Origin: an uncultured Flavobacteriales bacterium
GTDB taxonomy: Bacteria; Bacteroidota; Bacteroidia; Flavobacteriales_D; Crocinitomicaceae
Direction: 5' to 3'
Length of the DNA: 15,775 bases
NCBI GenBank assembly: GCA_903879765.1
Contig: CAIRMS010000297.1
Location: 1 to 15,775, forward strand
In this document: positions 14,299 through 15,775 of the stretch, one piece after another
Layout: every line of letters begins with the position of its first letter
How positions within the stretch are numbered: position 1 is the first letter of the stretch
Notes under the pieces: model-generated
Told to the model about the DNA's origin: nothing
Database searches by the model: none
The model's input: only the letters and a program-made list of their open reading frames with translations
Translations under genes and position numbers: made by a program

Positions 14299-15594
14299 TT
14301 ATTTACTTTCTAAAATGCCTTTTGCAATCAATTTGGCCTGAGCTCGAAGTTCCCCAACTGCGGTACTTTCCCACAAGGTTCCTTTGCATAGATTTCCAAT
14401 TGCGTAAATTTTCATTGGGGAATTCCCGAGTGCAAGGTGAGTGTCTGCTTGTATGTCAATTCCTTGACGAATCAAATCTGGTAAAATCCACTGCTTAGAA
14501 AGCAAGTCTTTAATTACGGGGTTTGACATCACTGTGATGTCTGTTTCTGGGCCAGTACAATTAATAAGGCATGCGAAGTCTCCATTTATTACTTTGTTGT
14601 CTGATGTATATGCAATTTGTGCGAATTGACCATTTTCTTGAAAAGACAGCAGTTTTCCAGCTTGCACGACTAATTGACCACTTATTCGTTCTTCGTTGAT
14701 TTTTTGAGCGATTTGAGTGGGAATTCGGTGTCGAATCGTGCCCCAAACATGACGAAATTTAGAAATAAATAGCTTTTTTTCATCGAGTGAAAATCTTTGC
14801 CACCAGGTGGAAAAGTAAGGTCTAAAAGAGTCGACAAGCAATAAGAATTGTGCGTGAGAAAGTCCTTTTCTTTGGATATTGAAGAAATGAACCAAGGAAT
14901 GTAAATCTTGTTGTACTGGTGCACTTACTTGTTGGGTGAGCACTTCATTTTCAGGATGAACAAGCATGTTGAATCCATGAGTAGATAAAGCCACGATTTT
15001 CTGTTGGAATCCGGCTTGTCTTAAACTTAAAACGGTATCGACCATTGTAAGGCCATTTCCCAATATGAAAATGGGAAGTTCGTGCTGAATGCTATTAAAA
15101 TCAATTTCCCAGGGATTTCCTTGGTAGAAAGAGGAAGCAATGACTTTAGTGGAAAGACCCGTTGGAATTCGTGGAAGTTCATTGCCGGTAGCTAATACAA
15201 TCGCGTCGTATTCCTCGTGGTCTACTTGAAAGGACGAAACTAATTGTAATTGGATTTCAGCCTTTTTTGACAAGTCTTTTGTTTCATCCCAAATTGATTT
15301 CAAATAATGGCCATAAATGGAGCGTAGAACAAAGTTATTTGGCAAAGCGTGTTCTGGAAAATGTAATTCAAGGAATCGAACGAAATGAGATGGGTCATCG
15401 GGAAACGCACTCATATTTTGATTGCGAACATTAAGAAGTAGGGGTGCGGAGTTGTTTTTGTACGCCGGACCTCCTGTCTCGGAATTCTCTTGAATAAAAC
15501 GGTGAATCGTACCCTTGAATCCATGGTCAATTAATTGACGGATTACCATTGTTCCGGAGAAACCTCCACCAATAACTGCGATTTTTTTAGGCAT
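14299..15594 (-). CDS. FAD/NAD(P)-binding protein, YdhS-like (COG4529 type)
   Basis: A 431-residue predicted flavoprotein oxidoreductase. The FAD-binding Rossmann motif V-I-G9-G-G-F-S-G14 opens the protein. NVRNQNMSAFPDDP (55-68) fits the FAD-NAD(P)-binding family (PF13454 type) that includes E. coli YdhS. L-A-T-G137 is the conserved ATG motif, and I-L-G179-N-G-L-T-M-V-D is a second dinucleotide motif. The C-terminal IYAIGNLCKGTLWESTAVGELRAQA region is the second FAD contact (GD-like motif with N in place of D). The substrate is unknown; no partner reductase is adjacent. The ATG at 15594 directly abuts the T-run of a terminator hairpin, and it must be the start because the Rossmann motif begins at residue 5. 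It lies 26 bases before the BatA/VWA gene. Confidence 0.82.
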   Translation of the reverse strand: MPKKIAVIGGGFSGTMVIRQLIDHGFKGTIHRFIQENSETGGPAYKNNSAPLLLNVRNQNMSAFPDDPSHFVRFLELHFPEHALPNNFVLRSIYGHYLKSIWDETKDLSKKAEIQLQLVSSFQVDHEEYDAIVLATGNELPRIPTGLSTKVIASSFYQGNPWEIDFNSIQHELPIFILGNGLTMVDTVLSLRQAGFQQKIVALSTHGFNMLVHPENEVLTQQVSAPVQQDLHSLVHFFNIQRKGLSHAQFLLLVDSFRPYFSTWWQRFSLDEKKLFISKFRHVWGTIRHRIPTQIAQKINEERISGQLVVQAGKLLSFQENGQFAQIAYTSDNKVINGDFACLINCTGPETDITVMSNPVIKDLLSKQWILPDLIRQGIDIQADTHLALGNSPMKIYAIGNLCKGTLWESTAVGELRAQAKLIAKGILESK

Positions 15595-15619
15595 AAAAAA
15601 ACTGCCCGAAATCGGGCAG
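15595..15619 (-). terminator. Rho-independent terminator of the right-edge gene
   Basis: On the minus strand a perfect GC-rich hairpin (CTGCCCG, 4-base loop, CGGGCAG; 7-8 base pairs, at 15619-15602) is followed by seven Ts (15601-15595). It lies 24 bases past the stop of the right-edge gene and clearly fits an intrinsic terminator. Unusually, the last T is next to the ATG of the FAD protein gene, and GGAGG (15624-15620, minus strand) is directly upstream of the hairpin. Confidence 0.88.
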
Positions 15620-15643
15620 CCTCCTTTTATTTATTACAAAATG

Positions 15644-15775
15644 TTATAGTTTTTTGAGTTCTTCCAAGCGTTTTTTGTACTCTTGCCCTTTTTCGATACG
15701 GCCAAGTTTCGTGTTTGTTTTGTACAAAATATCCAAGATTGATTTTTCATTTGGATTTTTCTCAATGTATTTTTC
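15644..15775 (-). CDS. C-terminal fragment of an unidentified protein (5' end outside window)
   Basis: A frame open to the right edge gives the last 43 residues, ending in TAA at 15644. The peptide is strongly charged and helical, with K/E-rich stretches such as IEKGQEYKKRLEELKKL, and carries no signature motif. It faintly resembles the helical segment that precedes thioredoxin domains in Bacteroidota TlpA-type proteins, but too little is visible for a family call. Its reality as a gene end is supported by the strong terminator that follows 24 bases downstream. Confidence 0.65.
   Translation of the reverse strand, partial: EKYIEKNPNEKSILDILYKTNTKLGRIEKGQEYKKRLEELKKL

Overview
This looks like an ordinary chromosomal stretch from a member of the Bacteroidota, most likely Flavobacteriales (a Fluviicola/Crocinitomicaceae-like organism would fit, but I cannot fix the genus). 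The signs are low GC, almost no Shine-Dalgarno sequences, perfect matches to the Bacteroidota -7 promoter box TAnnTTTG in several gene gaps, and gene types typical of the phylum: a DUF3822 protein beside rsmD and coaD, a BatA/VWA membrane protein, tandem SPOR-like repeats, and a YbiT-type ABC-F protein with a lost second P-loop. No mobile element, CRISPR array, tRNA, rRNA or phage gene is visible, and no gene-free stretch exceeds about 140 bases.

Left block, plus strand (1-2363): the end of a large coiled-coil protein with two SPOR-like repeats, then clpS (N-degron adaptor of Clp protease), then a minimal rhomboid intramembrane protease, packed 1-4 bases apart. It converges, with a 3-base gap, on a minus-strand operon (5491 down to 2367): DUF3822 protein, rsmD (16S rRNA methyltransferase), coaD (coenzyme A synthesis) and a secreted thioredoxin-fold protein whose nucleophilic cysteine is missing.

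Centre: a RecD/Pif1-like helicase (5627-7057, plus) is divergent from the DUF3822 operon. Its 3' end overlaps by 12 bases the end of a long minus-strand series (15594 down to 7046): FAD/NAD(P)-binding protein, BatA/VWA membrane protein, dihydroorotase homologue without metal ligands, SAM methyltransferase of the rRNA-dimethylase/phospholipid-methyltransferase type, YbiT-like ABC-F ATPase, and an M61 metallopeptidase with a PDZ domain. ATGA, TAATG and 1-base spacings show translational coupling for several pairs. Two small gaps (10393-10426 and 14273-14298) carry candidate promoters, so the series may be several transcripts.

Right edge: the last codons of another minus-strand gene, followed by a strong intrinsic terminator whose T-run touches the start codon of the FAD protein.

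I see no multi-gene system that is clearly new. The best leads are proteins whose active sites have been lost or made asymmetric: the ABC-F protein, the pseudo-dihydroorotase and the thioredoxin-like protein, plus the odd terminator/start junction at 15592-15624.
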